NCBI GenBank assembly: GCA_963719645.1
Contig: CAVRCT010000005.1
Span: 434,001 to 498,000, forward strand
Direction: 5' to 3'
DNA from: CAVRCT01 sp963719645
Lineage (GTDB): Bacteria; Pseudomonadota; Gammaproteobacteria; DSM-16500
DNA: 64,000 nucleotides
Each line of letters starts with the position of its first letter. The stretch's first letter is position 1. Shown in pieces: positions 7,879-15,677 of this stretch. The notes under the pieces are model-generated. The model was given only the letters and a program-made list of their open reading frames with translations, had not been told where the DNA came from and did not search any database. A program made the translations under genes and the position numbers.

Positions 7879-8050
7879 AAAAGGGGGCTATGATTGACAA
7901 AAGTTTAAAAGCGCATTAAGTGTGATTTTTTAAAAAACTTCAATTCTGAATAAACAAAATTTGTAAACTAGTGTCAATCATAGACTTGACCTCTTTTTCC
8001 TTCAGCCGATGAATGGTGGGAGGTGTTGGGTTTCGGCGAAACCCAACGAC
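7879..8050. repeat. Long repeat copy 2, flanking 6512-7765
   Basis: Second copy of the element at 6239-6420, near-identical, including the inverted arms with CTATGATTGACA and CAATCATAGACTTG and the trailing GTTGGGTTTCGGCGAAACCC palindrome. The leftmost few bases of the copy differ. Confidence 0.8.
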
Positions 8051-8119
8051 AAGCACTGATTTTCTTCCACTCTTGTGAAGACATAGAAAACATAGAGACA
8101 TAGTGTCTACGAATAATAT

Positions 8120-8148
8120 TTGACAAATATAGTAAGCTAACTTACTAT
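8120..8148 (+). promoter_or_regulatory. Promoter with a dyad operator between -35 and -10
   Basis: TTGACA (8120-8125) and TACTAT (8143-8148) are separated by 17 bp, close to a consensus sigma-70 promoter. A perfect 8-bp inverted repeat, ATAGTAAG-N4-CTTACTAT (8129-8148), fills the spacer and covers the -10. It is ideally placed for repression by the MarR protein encoded at the end of this operon. Confidence 0.7.
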
Positions 8149-8180
8149 TGATACTTTCTTGATTAGGCGAGACATAAATT

Positions 8181-8600
8181 ATGTGGACCAAAAAACATTC
8201 TGTCGTCATAAAAGACATTGAGCCCCAACAAATCTGGAAAGTATGGGCAGACATTAATAATTGGCCTGAATGGGACGAAGATGCTGAATGGACAGAATTA
8301 AAAGGAGCATTTGAAAAAGGTGCTGTATTTCACTTAAAACCTAAGGGCGGACCTAAAGTAAAAATTGAAATCATTGAATGCACCCCTCTACAATCCTTCA
8401 CTGACTGCACTAAGCTACCCTTGGCACGTTTGTACGGTAGTCACAGAATGGAAAAAACAGCTCAAGGTTTGCAACTAACTACTACAGTGAGTATTGAAGG
8501 CTGGCTGGGTTGGTTATGGCGAAAATTAATTGCTGAAAAAATTGTTGCTGGATTACCACAACAATACGACATGTTAATTAAAGTGGCGAGAAAAAAATGA
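8181..8600 (+). CDS. SRPBCC (START-like) family protein
   Basis: A 139-residue protein with the helix-grip (Bet v1/START-like) fold, as in polyketide cyclase/dehydrase-type proteins that bind hydrophobic ligands. Typical features are the N-terminal strand, then PQQIWKVWADINNWPEWD, a central GAFEKGAVFHLKPKGGPKV and a final amphipathic helix ending VARKK. It is the first gene of a tight three-gene operon; its stop overlaps the next start (ATGA). The ligand is unknown. A MarR regulator in the operon fits a small-molecule-responsive unit. Confidence 0.82.
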   Translation: MWTKKHSVVIKDIEPQQIWKVWADINNWPEWDEDAEWTELKGAFEKGAVFHLKPKGGPKVKIEIIECTPLQSFTDCTKLPLARLYGSHRMEKTAQGLQLTTTVSIEGWLGWLWRKLIAEKIVAGLPQQYDMLIKVARKK

Positions 8601-9049
8601 GTCAGCAGCGCTTTTGGATAGGTACCGTCTCGCGTGAACATGTTGAGCGTGGGAAAACAGGTGGATTCGCGCAGCTATGTCATGGCAAGCAAGCGCCTTT
8701 ACAAGGTATGCAAGGTAAAGACATCTTAATTTATTATTCGCCATATCATAAATATGGAGAGAAAACGCTATACCAATGTTTTACTGCTGTAGGAGTTGTG
8801 CAAGATAAACTCGCTTATCAAGTGACCTTATCCGCTGATTTTCAACCTTATCGCCGCGATGTTAAATATTTACCAACTACTGACGCACCTATCCGTCCAT
8901 TACTCCCACAGCTCAATTTTATTCGTGACAAAAAGCAATGGGGTTATGTATTTCGCTTTGGAATCTTGCAAATTGACCGCGCTAGCTTTATATATATAGC
9001 CACCGCAATGCAGTTGGAGCCTCAAATAATCAATGAACTTCTCATTTAA
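8597..9049 (+). CDS. EVE domain protein (UPF0310 type)
   Basis: A 150-residue protein with the EVE/PUA-like domain: RFWIGTVSREHVERGKTGGFAQLCHGK at the N-terminus, then a GDILIYYSP-like strand (here GKDILIYYSPYHKYG) and RRDVKYLP. EVE domains are related to YTH and PUA folds and are thought to recognise modified bases in DNA or RNA; the cellular role of this subgroup is not settled. It overlaps the SRPBCC gene by 4 bp and the MarR gene by 17 bp, so all three should be made together. Confidence 0.85.
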   Translation: MSQQRFWIGTVSREHVERGKTGGFAQLCHGKQAPLQGMQGKDILIYYSPYHKYGEKTLYQCFTAVGVVQDKLAYQVTLSADFQPYRRDVKYLPTTDAPIRPLLPQLNFIRDKKQWGYVFRFGILQIDRASFIYIATAMQLEPQIINELLI

Positions 9050-9467
9050 GCGCCCTGAAGACAGTCCTGGATTTTTATTATGGCAACTCACAAATCAATG
9101 GCAACGTAACCAACGGTTGTCACTAGCAAAATTATGTATAACACATCCACAATTTGTTGTGCTGGCAGTGACACTCTGGTTAAGCAATACAACCAATAAA
9201 TGTGTCACTCAAAAACAAGTTTCTGATTTAAGTAAAATTGACAAAATGACAGTCTCTGATGTAGTGAAAACGCTATTAAGAAAGAAATTACTCCATCGTT
9301 CTTTGCATAAAGAGGATGGACGAGCTTATGCTCTTTCACTGACTCCAACTGGCCGCACCAAAGTATTAAAAGCTATACCAATTGTAGAGGAAGTTGATAA
9401 AAAATTTTTCATTGCTGAAAATACGGAATTAGTATTGTTACTGAAAAATCTTGCTCATCTCGCCTAA
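9033..9467 (+). CDS. MarR family transcriptional regulator
   Basis: A 144-residue winged-helix regulator. The HTH is at about residues 58-85 (TQKQVSDLSKIDKMTVSDVVKTLLRKKLLHR) and the wing is DGRAYALSLTPTGR, a MarR hallmark. MarR proteins are ligand-released repressors. Its likely operator is the dyad at 8129-8148 in its own operon promoter. The start overlaps the EVE gene by 17 bp; no later Met would keep the N-terminal dimerisation helix. Confidence 0.85.
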   Translation: MNFSFKRPEDSPGFLLWQLTNQWQRNQRLSLAKLCITHPQFVVLAVTLWLSNTTNKCVTQKQVSDLSKIDKMTVSDVVKTLLRKKLLHRSLHKEDGRAYALSLTPTGRTKVLKAIPIVEEVDKKFFIAENTELVLLLKNLAHLA

Positions 9468-9549
9468 GGTAGTCGGGTATTAGCTGCGCTGTTAGGAAAA
9501 AAAGGTGTCAATCCTGACAAATAGACTGACATAATTTTCTCTTTACACG

Positions 9550-9735
9550 TCAACTCAGCTCCCTCTTCAATCGAGTATTAATAAGAATTTTTTTTGAATC
9601 GGGATATGTATTCCATTCAATCACTTCTTCCGCGGTGCGTCCGCAACCAAGACAAATGTCGTCACCGACATTGGTGGTGCTACAAATTCCCACACAAGGG
9701 CTGTCTGTCATATCTCTTTCACCATTTACTTTCAT
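9550..9735 (-). CDS. DUF1289 small cysteine-rich protein
   Basis: A 61-residue protein of the DUF1289 family, defined by SPCVGIC near the N-terminus and CLGCGRT in the middle. The four cysteines probably bind a metal or Fe-S cluster, and a WNTYP-like segment follows. I chose the ATG at 9735 because AGGA lies 7 bp upstream; the ATG at 9711 (MTDSPC) is also typical of the family. Function unknown. Confidence 0.75.
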   Translation of the reverse strand: MKVNGERDMTDSPCVGICSTTNVGDDICLGCGRTAEEVIEWNTYPDSKKILINTRLKRELS

Positions 9736-9978
9736 GTTTAATCCTAGGTTATCTTCATGAGTGGAAATCATTATACACAGTCGCACCTCGAAATGCGCAG
9801 TACTACTTCGTTATTGTTAGGAGGGGCTTTTTGCGACGAAACGATCTGGTTCTTGAATCGTTGTTGCAGGTAATATGAGATAGAAATTTATTTTTTTATT
9901 TAAGTATTCAATGGTATGCTAGCGCTCCGAAAAATATTCATAAAATAAAACGCTAACCTCACTTAAAAGGCTTGACTC

Positions 9979-11709
9979 ATGGATAATCGCGCACCCAAAA
10001 CGAATCACTTTGTATTACAACAATTTCTGAGCGATGTAGATGAACTCATCCATCGAATTCATTTACACGCTGATGATATGACAAGTTTTTTTTATGAGTT
10101 TATTGCGGAAGAGAAAGCCATTCTTGAAAGCGTCAAGACACCTAAAAAAAATGATGCTCGCCCAAGCTTTGAAAAAATCCTCCAATATTATCAAAGCAAA
10201 CAAGATGCCAAATCAGTCTACACGAAGCTTCAGCCCAAAATGAGAAGTGCCGAATTAGAGGCAGCTGTTCACAAGTTGCTTGCGGAGCTCAAAGAAGTGG
10301 GACATCTTCCTGAAAGCGCTTTATCCCGTGTCAATAATTTTGCAGATCTACAACAAGGTGAGCTTGCGCAATTAATTAATAATTTAATAGATGGGATAAA
10401 AACTTATCCACCTGTCATTAAACCGCAAAAGTTTTTTCTTTTATTAAGTGTTGTGCTGCGTGATATTGCTGAGCACGTTGTCATTCACGCGTACGGAAAT
10501 GTTTCGCTTACACAATTTGATTTTAATCATGAGAAAGCAAAAGCAGATAAAGTGATGGCAGCTTTGCTTATTGGGCATCGGCTCTGTGAATTACAAGAAG
10601 CACTCGATGAAAAAGTATTTGCTCGCAATCAGGCTGGAACCTTAGCACTGATAAATTTTTACAATCTCATTGAAGGTGCAGATGCAAATGCTTTAGCATT
10701 GCAAGTGGTTCAACATAGCGAAGTCTCTACTCAACCGGTTGCGCAAGGAATTTTAAAAGAATACCTGGTGACTGCAAATTGCCTCAAACAATTTAATGAG
10801 TTGACCTTAGATCAAATAAGACAAAAGATTAGCCGATCGCAGCATGAAATTTTTGCGCTTGTCGCTCCCACGCAAGTTGATCGAAATGAGTCAGCATCTT
10901 GGCCAAGAGCAGAATCGCCGTATGCGGGACTTACAAAGAAACTTTCACCTGTTATTAAAGCCGCTATCCGCACTACATCGACTGAGAGTCAAGCATCCGA
11001 TACAAGTCCTAAACAATTAGCAGCTGAATTTGAAGCAGCTGCTACAGCAGCTCCGGCAATGGTTGCATATTTTCCCTCTTCGTCACCTATCAAAATATCG
11101 AGTAATCAAACACCCGAATCAGCTGAAAGCAAATTACTTTCACCACCAAACAATGCTTCTCGACCTAAATCATTTCTGGCCAAGCATTGGAAGAAATTAC
11201 TCGTCATTGGATTAGCGACATTAGTCACCTTGAGTGTCTGGGGGATCGCAGCATTAGCAGGCGCTGTTATAATGGGTGTTTTTGCAAAAGCAACTATTGT
11301 CGTTGCAGTGGGTGCAGCAAAGATTTCATCCGGTACGGCGGTCGGTGGTGGGCTAGCCATTTTTTTTGGTTCGACTGCTATAATTGCTTCTTTGCTTTTA
11401 CTGCTTGGCTCAAAAAAGAAACCAGAGTTGCCAAAACAAACTATGTCATCCGCTATCGCGTTGACCACCGTCTCTCCGGCAGTCACAGAGACATCCGAAA
11501 ATTCCAAAACTCGTTCAGCTCAATTGCTTCAGACTTTGCAAAACGGTACTGCAACAGAGGCACTGACTCAGCCCTCACATGCGGCCAATTCTGGCTCAAC
11601 TTCTCACGTCTACAGAAAACCGATAGAAGCACAAATGCCTGCTTTAAATAATTCATCCACACAGAACTTGAGTGCATGTAGCAATGAATCACAACTCCCG
11701 CGGCCTTAA
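9979..11709 (+). CDS. Unrecognised 576-residue protein with C-terminal membrane hairpin
   Basis: I do not recognise this protein. The first 300 residues look mainly alpha-helical and charged. A Ser/Thr/Ala-rich linker (about 305-395) follows. Two hydrophobic segments then occur at about 405-435 and 455-476 (GLATLVTLSVWGIAALAGA; AIFFGSTAIIASLLLLLG), bounded by KK and KKK. The last 95 residues are Ser/Thr-rich and probably disordered. AAAGG precedes the ATG. The layout (globular, membrane hairpin, low-complexity tail) is shared with 6512-7765 and is common among secreted effectors of intracellular bacteria. No convincing PmrA-like box was seen upstream. Confidence 0.65.
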   Translation: MDNRAPKTNHFVLQQFLSDVDELIHRIHLHADDMTSFFYEFIAEEKAILESVKTPKKNDARPSFEKILQYYQSKQDAKSVYTKLQPKMRSAELEAAVHKLLAELKEVGHLPESALSRVNNFADLQQGELAQLINNLIDGIKTYPPVIKPQKFFLLLSVVLRDIAEHVVIHAYGNVSLTQFDFNHEKAKADKVMAALLIGHRLCELQEALDEKVFARNQAGTLALINFYNLIEGADANALALQVVQHSEVSTQPVAQGILKEYLVTANCLKQFNELTLDQIRQKISRSQHEIFALVAPTQVDRNESASWPRAESPYAGLTKKLSPVIKAAIRTTSTESQASDTSPKQLAAEFEAAATAAPAMVAYFPSSSPIKISSNQTPESAESKLLSPPNNASRPKSFLAKHWKKLLVIGLATLVTLSVWGIAALAGAVIMGVFAKATIVVAVGAAKISSGTAVGGGLAIFFGSTAIIASLLLLLGSKKKPELPKQTMSSAIALTTVSPAVTETSENSKTRSAQLLQTLQNGTATEALTQPSHAANSGSTSHVYRKPIEAQMPALNNSSTQNLSACSNESQLPRP

Positions 11710-11767
11710 ATAGGCTTTTTGCATAGGGTATACGGTAGATTATTCTGAACGAAGTGAGAAAAAGAAA

Positions 11768-12376
11768 TCATCTTCTTTGTTTACTAAATTGTATAGACAC
11801 TGATTCAGGAGATGCCGGAGATGATCTATCAGAGTCAAGCGACTCTGACTTATTGGAAGTTTGTGAGTTGGGCGATTCAGATCTTGTCGATGACGTAGTT
11901 GAGCTATTTCCTGAGAGTGATAGCTCCGGAGATGCAGATGGTCTAGGTTCTGTATTTGTTTGCGCTATGGGTATTTCATGTTTTATATCTAATAGCTCTG
12001 CTGGATGTAAAATGTTAAGAATGGCTTTAATTTGCTTAATTGTATTTTCTGGTTTTTCGGGAGCAAATGTGATTGCTGAGCCCTTGAATTGCTGATGTTG
12101 TAGGTAATTTTCTAGTGATTTTAATTCATTTTCAAATCTTCTTATTTGTATTGGCAATGAATCTACAGCAGTTACATGGTGAGTGTCTAAATGATCTTTC
12201 TTCCAGGTGTCTATGGAGAGATAAGTATGAAATTCATACTGACACCTTGAATTTTTAAAATATTTTACAAAATGCTCATGCATTGAATTTATCTTTGCAA
12301 GTGCTGTTTTTTCTTGCTCTTGTTTATTTTCTGCAATTAATATTTTATTGATAGCGCTAGATGACGATGCAGTCAT
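11768..12376 (-). CDS. Unrecognised Ser-rich-tailed protein
   Basis: A 202-residue protein without a recognised domain. Residues 1-135 are charged and probably helical (KQEQEKTALAKINSMHEH; RRFENELKSLENYL). Residues about 140-195 are very Ser/Pro-rich (SASPELSLSGNSSTTSSTRS). No signal peptide or membrane segment. A very strong Shine-Dalgarno (GGAGGGG) lies just before the ATG, which favours this strand over an overlapping 113-codon frame on the + strand. It lies convergent to the gene ending at 11709. Its low-complexity tail resembles those of its accessory neighbours. Confidence 0.65.
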   Translation of the reverse strand: MTASSSSAINKILIAENKQEQEKTALAKINSMHEHFVKYFKNSRCQYEFHTYLSIDTWKKDHLDTHHVTAVDSLPIQIRRFENELKSLENYLQHQQFKGSAITFAPEKPENTIKQIKAILNILHPAELLDIKHEIPIAQTNTEPRPSASPELSLSGNSSTTSSTRSESPNSQTSNKSESLDSDRSSPASPESVSIQFSKQRR

Positions 12377-12488
12377 AACCCCTCCGGATCGAAATCAATA
12401 GACTTCAATAAGAGTATAGCAGTTATCATTCTTTTTTTTGTGACTGGGTATAACCTGCTATTTATACAGCAGCAATTTTGCATGCTCG

Positions 12489-12652
12489 GCCAGTTAATGT
12501 CCGGGATCCATTTTGCTTAAAGTACATGAGTTAAAAAGCAAGAGGGAGGAAATTGAAGATGGATCCCGGACATTAAGTAGCTCTAAACGAGCAAAAGCGC
12601 TCGTTAAGAGCTACTAAATTCCGGGATGACAGTTCTTAAGCTAGTGCCATTG
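12489..12652. repeat. MITE family A, truncated copy
   Basis: This copy matches the right-hand part of the 237-bp element found intact at 25468, 41482 and 53118: CCAGTTAATGTCCGGGATCC at its left end, a central GATGGATCCCGGACATTAAG, a hairpin (AGCTCT-AAACGAGC), and the terminal CTTAAGCTAGTGCCATTG. The first 70 or so bases are missing and the rest has diverged. Degenerate arms of other repeats continue to about 12755. Confidence 0.8.
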
Positions 12653-12771
12653 CCTCCTAACCTCCTTTTTCAAAGGGAGAGACTTCTCGAAGCAGATAAC
12701 TGCTATAAAATTTTCAAGACAGTTGCTTCGGAGCGAAAAACGCTCTGGATGACAACCCTTTCTTAAGTGCT

Positions 12772-12788
12772 CTTAAGAATTTCTTAAG
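12772..12788 (+). promoter_or_regulatory. PmrA-box-like direct repeat with -10 box
   Basis: CTTAAG AATTT CTTAAG (12772-12788) is a perfect YTTAAK-N5-YTTAAK repeat. A further CTTAAG half-site lies at 12762-12767. A -10-like TAAAAT follows 11 bp downstream (12800-12805), with no good -35, as expected for an activator-dependent promoter. It is 41 bp before the ATG at 12829. Confidence 0.6.
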
Positions 12789-12828
12789 GCTAATTCTGAT
12801 AAAATATAGCTTTTATTGAGGATTTAGA

Positions 12829-13641
12829 ATGGGTCAAATTCGAAGTGCGATATTATTTGCAAATGACACAATACGTACAAGAGCGTTGCGTGAAAAAAAT
12901 CCCAATGTCAATTTACCCGAGGATGATCATTCAGGACTAAACTCAACGGCTCATCGTACTTATCTAAATCTCACGATCGAAGGTCGCGATATTGCGCATG
13001 AACAAAAATCAAATTTAACCCCTGTTATTTTTTTAGAATTGATACAGAGAGAGAAAGTAGAAGAAATACGTCGATCTCATCCATTAATGCTGCAAATGCC
13101 AGCTTTATTTAATGAATTTCCAGATTGCATCGACGACAACGGTAACAATCTGCCTCGATATAATCAGCCTAGTCAAAAACCTTGGCTTGATCCAAACGCT
13201 GTAAATGAAATATCTCAAGTTGATATAGTGTATTTGTTTAGTAAGCTAAATAAGACTAACGATAATTTCACAATAAGAATGACTATTTTTTTTCAAATGA
13301 TCAGAAGATTTCAACTGGCTGAATTGCAACAGTTAGCGGAAAGAATGATTAAGTATCAAACAGCCGGATTTCTTCAAGATGTCTGCAGAAGTACTTGGCG
13401 AAAATGTTTTCATGAGCTCAAATTTGTGATTATCAATAAATTGTCACACGATTATCCGCAGAGAAAAGATGGAAAGATTGAAATTCCGGATAAAGAATAT
13501 GAGTGCTACAAAAGGATAATGGATCACAGCACGGGTTGGGGAATTTTTGCCACCGACTCAAGCAAAATTTTTGCTTCTCGATTTGTAAAACCCTGGGCTA
13601 TCGCCCAGGTTACGCGCTTGCCAGATCGAATCAGCTGTTAG
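12829..13641 (+). CDS. Unrecognised protein, effector candidate
   Basis: A 270-residue soluble protein that I do not recognise. It has no signal peptide or membrane segment. It looks helical and polar, with clusters such as LAELQQLAERMIKYQ and a C-terminal STGWGIFATDSSKIFASRF. TTGAGG lies 9 bp before the ATG. The last 17 codons read through a CTGGGC-TAT-CGCCCAG hairpin (about 13589-13609), and the stop overlaps the convergent kinase gene by 11 bp. The C-terminus may therefore have been altered by rearrangement. A perfect PmrA-box-like repeat in its promoter makes it an effector candidate (inference). Confidence 0.65.
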   Translation: MGQIRSAILFANDTIRTRALREKNPNVNLPEDDHSGLNSTAHRTYLNLTIEGRDIAHEQKSNLTPVIFLELIQREKVEEIRRSHPLMLQMPALFNEFPDCIDDNGNNLPRYNQPSQKPWLDPNAVNEISQVDIVYLFSKLNKTNDNFTIRMTIFFQMIRRFQLAELQQLAERMIKYQTAGFLQDVCRSTWRKCFHELKFVIINKLSHDYPQRKDGKIEIPDKEYECYKRIMDHSTGWGIFATDSSKIFASRFVKPWAIAQVTRLPDRISC

Positions 13642-15157
13642 CAAATTTTCTCTGCGGTTGGCAAGTGTTCAAAGCGACTGGCGCTGAAGTATTATTGCTG
13701 GATAGAGAAGCTTCTTTAGTTTGTTGCATCTGGTCTAGGAGACCCAGCCATCTTTTTAAGGTCAAATCGATACCCACCAGTATGCCGCCACGGATATAAT
13801 GTGGCAAAATGACATTTAAGTATTGTTTAACATGTTCTGTATGCAGAGATAAATGGACTTTATCTTCTAATAAACCAACCAATTCTGCACTCAATCCTAT
13901 CATCTCTTTTTTATGTGCTTCCATAGCCTTATTTGAATGTAAAAAAAGAGTTAAATTTTTTATCCAAATTCTTATGTCTCGTGCGAGATGAAGAGCGAGT
14001 TGCATAGCAGGATTTATTTCCTTATCTTCCGCAGGTGAAGCAAGAGTGGGTTCTGCGATTCGTTCTTCGAGGGCGTCAAATTGATTAATTGCTTCTTTAA
14101 GTGAAATTCGCTTTTCAGGTTGATCGACTGTCATTTGGTGAATGATAGCCAGTATCGCCAGAGATTGTTGTTGCGTGAGATCGAATCTCATCGGGTTAAA
14201 AAGAGGGGCATTCGTGCAAGGGTTAATAAGAAGCAATTCAAAGAGCGCGCGCGCAATATTACCTACCGAAAAAATATCTCTTTCTGGATAAGCTTTCTGA
14301 CCCATCTTAAAGGCCTCAGGCGCTGCATAGCCTGGTGTTCCGGGGGCTTCGGCAATGGAATCTCCTATCTTTTGTGAAAATCCAACATCAATGACATCGA
14401 GCTCAGCGTTTTTTTCATCAAGGCGCACATTATTAGCTGAAATATCCATATGGACGTAGCCTTGTTCATGTATCCAGGCTACCTTGCGACAAAGACTTTT
14501 AATGGCTTTAAATTTTTCTGCTAAGCTTAATTTAATTTTTCCATCAGCAAGAGCCGTAGATAAATCGATAGTTGGAACATAGTTCATGGCAATACAAGGC
14601 CGGTTCTTTTTCTTCAGATTTGCTTTTTCACGTGCGGTATATAATTTTTCAATATAAAAAGCGTCTCCTTTTTTAAGGTCCGCTAAAATGGCTGCTTCAC
14701 GTCGTAACCCGGTTTTGGCTTGCGATGAATCGATGGGTATTAGCGGAGATAAAATTTTAATAAGTTTTTTTTCACCCGTTTTAACATTGATTAGGCTTTT
14801 GATTTTCGCCATGCTGCCTCTGCCCATGCGAATAGATTTTAATTTTTTATCGGCTTTATATTCTTTTTCAACTTCCCAAATGGAGTGTTCTTTATCGCCA
14901 GGATTTTTCATGATAACAATGCCGCCGCGATCACCAATATCAATTCCTAACGTTTCTTTAATATAACCTTTTGACAAACGGGCAGCATCAGGAAGTTTAG
15001 CGCTATTTAATTTTTCGCGTAATGCTGCAATGGCGGCTGGATCGATACTTCCATAATGAGAGGATTTCATTTCTTCATGCTTGGTTTCGGCGAGAGTTTG
15101 AGTTACTTGTCTATACGTATCTAGCGTTTGATTTCGACTATCTGCTGCAGTTGCCAT
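13631..15157 (-). CDS. Eukaryotic-like Ser/Thr protein kinase
   Basis: A 508-residue protein with a Hanks-type kinase domain at about residues 108-355. The Gly-rich loop MGRGSMAKI is near 111, the VAIK-type Lys in KKLIKIL near 134, and the helix-C Glu in RREAAIL near 154. The catalytic loop is HMDISANNV (236-244), so HRD has become HMD. The metal-binding motif is DVG (257-259) instead of DFG. The APE motif (YAAPEAF) is at about 279. A 150-residue helical C-terminus follows. No membrane segment or PASTA repeats, unlike PknB, so it is cytosolic or secreted. A single CTTAAT half-site is the only PmrA-like trace upstream. The catalytic Asp and Asn are intact, so activity is plausible. Confidence 0.85.
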   Translation of the reverse strand: MATAADSRNQTLDTYRQVTQTLAETKHEEMKSSHYGSIDPAAIAALREKLNSAKLPDAARLSKGYIKETLGIDIGDRGGIVIMKNPGDKEHSIWEVEKEYKADKKLKSIRMGRGSMAKIKSLINVKTGEKKLIKILSPLIPIDSSQAKTGLRREAAILADLKKGDAFYIEKLYTAREKANLKKKNRPCIAMNYVPTIDLSTALADGKIKLSLAEKFKAIKSLCRKVAWIHEQGYVHMDISANNVRLDEKNAELDVIDVGFSQKIGDSIAEAPGTPGYAAPEAFKMGQKAYPERDIFSVGNIARALFELLLINPCTNAPLFNPMRFDLTQQQSLAILAIIHQMTVDQPEKRISLKEAINQFDALEERIAEPTLASPAEDKEINPAMQLALHLARDIRIWIKNLTLFLHSNKAMEAHKKEMIGLSAELVGLLEDKVHLSLHTEHVKQYLNVILPHYIRGGILVGIDLTLKRWLGLLDQMQQTKEASLSSNNTSAPVALNTCQPQRKFANS

Positions 15158-15349
15158 TGCTTTTGTTGCCTCTGATTAAATAAATTTTATCTAGGTTACA
15201 GGATTAAGTTGGTAAATTTTACGCAACAAACCTTAAAAAAGCCTTATGAGGTCTTTTTTAGGCATAAAAGTATGGGCAAATGTATCACTGTTAATTTGAG
15301 ACATTATTCACATTTTGAAATGCGGCGAATATAGACCTTAGAATTTACT

Positions 15350-15449
15350 TCATTCTTTATAATGGTTTCCAGGTATAGGTGTTGCGATCGTTTGTGGATT
15401 AGAGCGTTCACTCAATCCTTCAGGTTGTGCAGGCGGGACTTCTGGTAGT
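15350..15449 (-). pseudogene. Duplicated 3' end of the OmpA-type lipoprotein gene
   Basis: This stretch encodes, in frame and ending in TGA, about 32 residues (LPEVPPAQPEGLSE, then NPQTIATP and PGN) nearly the same as the C-terminus of the protein at 20342-21202. The rest of the gene is missing. The break is next to a GTTGGG/GAAACCCAAC repeat, which also lies beside the 3' end of the intact gene. The remaining 15158-15677 region shows only this repeat (15463-15486) and no other gene. Confidence 0.75.
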
Positions 15450-15462
15450 GACGTAGGTTGGG

Positions 15463-15486
15463 TACACGCCAGTGAAACCCAACGAC
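15463..15486. repeat. GTTGGGT/ACCCAAC repeat
   Basis: Short extragenic palindrome with arms GGTTGGGT and GAAACCCAACGACAAGC. Related copies occur at 6385-6419, 8023-8047, 17250-17286 and 20318-20340, always between genes. Confidence 0.6.
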
Positions 15487-15677
15487 AAGCACTCTTCACG
15501 CGCCAACGCTTTATCATATGGAAAAAATACGATATACCGTAGGATTTTTTATTATTTTTTCTGAAATAATCCGAAAATCAGGGTGTTACATAGGTGTATT
15601 CTCAGATAAGGTAGAAAATTAAATAAACTCAGCCTATAATTCATAGGAGAAACATACGAATCTTTGTAGGAAAAATA

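Noticed and set aside
9890..9978. PmrA-like box before 9979-11709
   Set aside because: A single TTTAAG without a partner at the right spacing.
9787..9978. Small gene between DUF1289 and 9979
   Set aside because: Only a degenerate GAGGAGCG...GCGACGAAG repeat trace; no start with a ribosome site.
11187..11651. 154-codon frame on the + strand
   Set aside because: Shadow of the gene at 9979-11709 in another frame; odd Cys/Trp-rich composition.
11754..12095. 113-codon acidic frame on the + strand
   Set aside because: Antisense to 11768-12376, whose start has a very strong GGAGGGG ribosome site. The acidic run is the mirror of its Ser-rich tail.
15158..15300. PmrA-like box before the kinase gene
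   Set aside because: Only one CTTAAT half-site on the coding strand and a poor CTTAAA-N5-CTTATG on the other.
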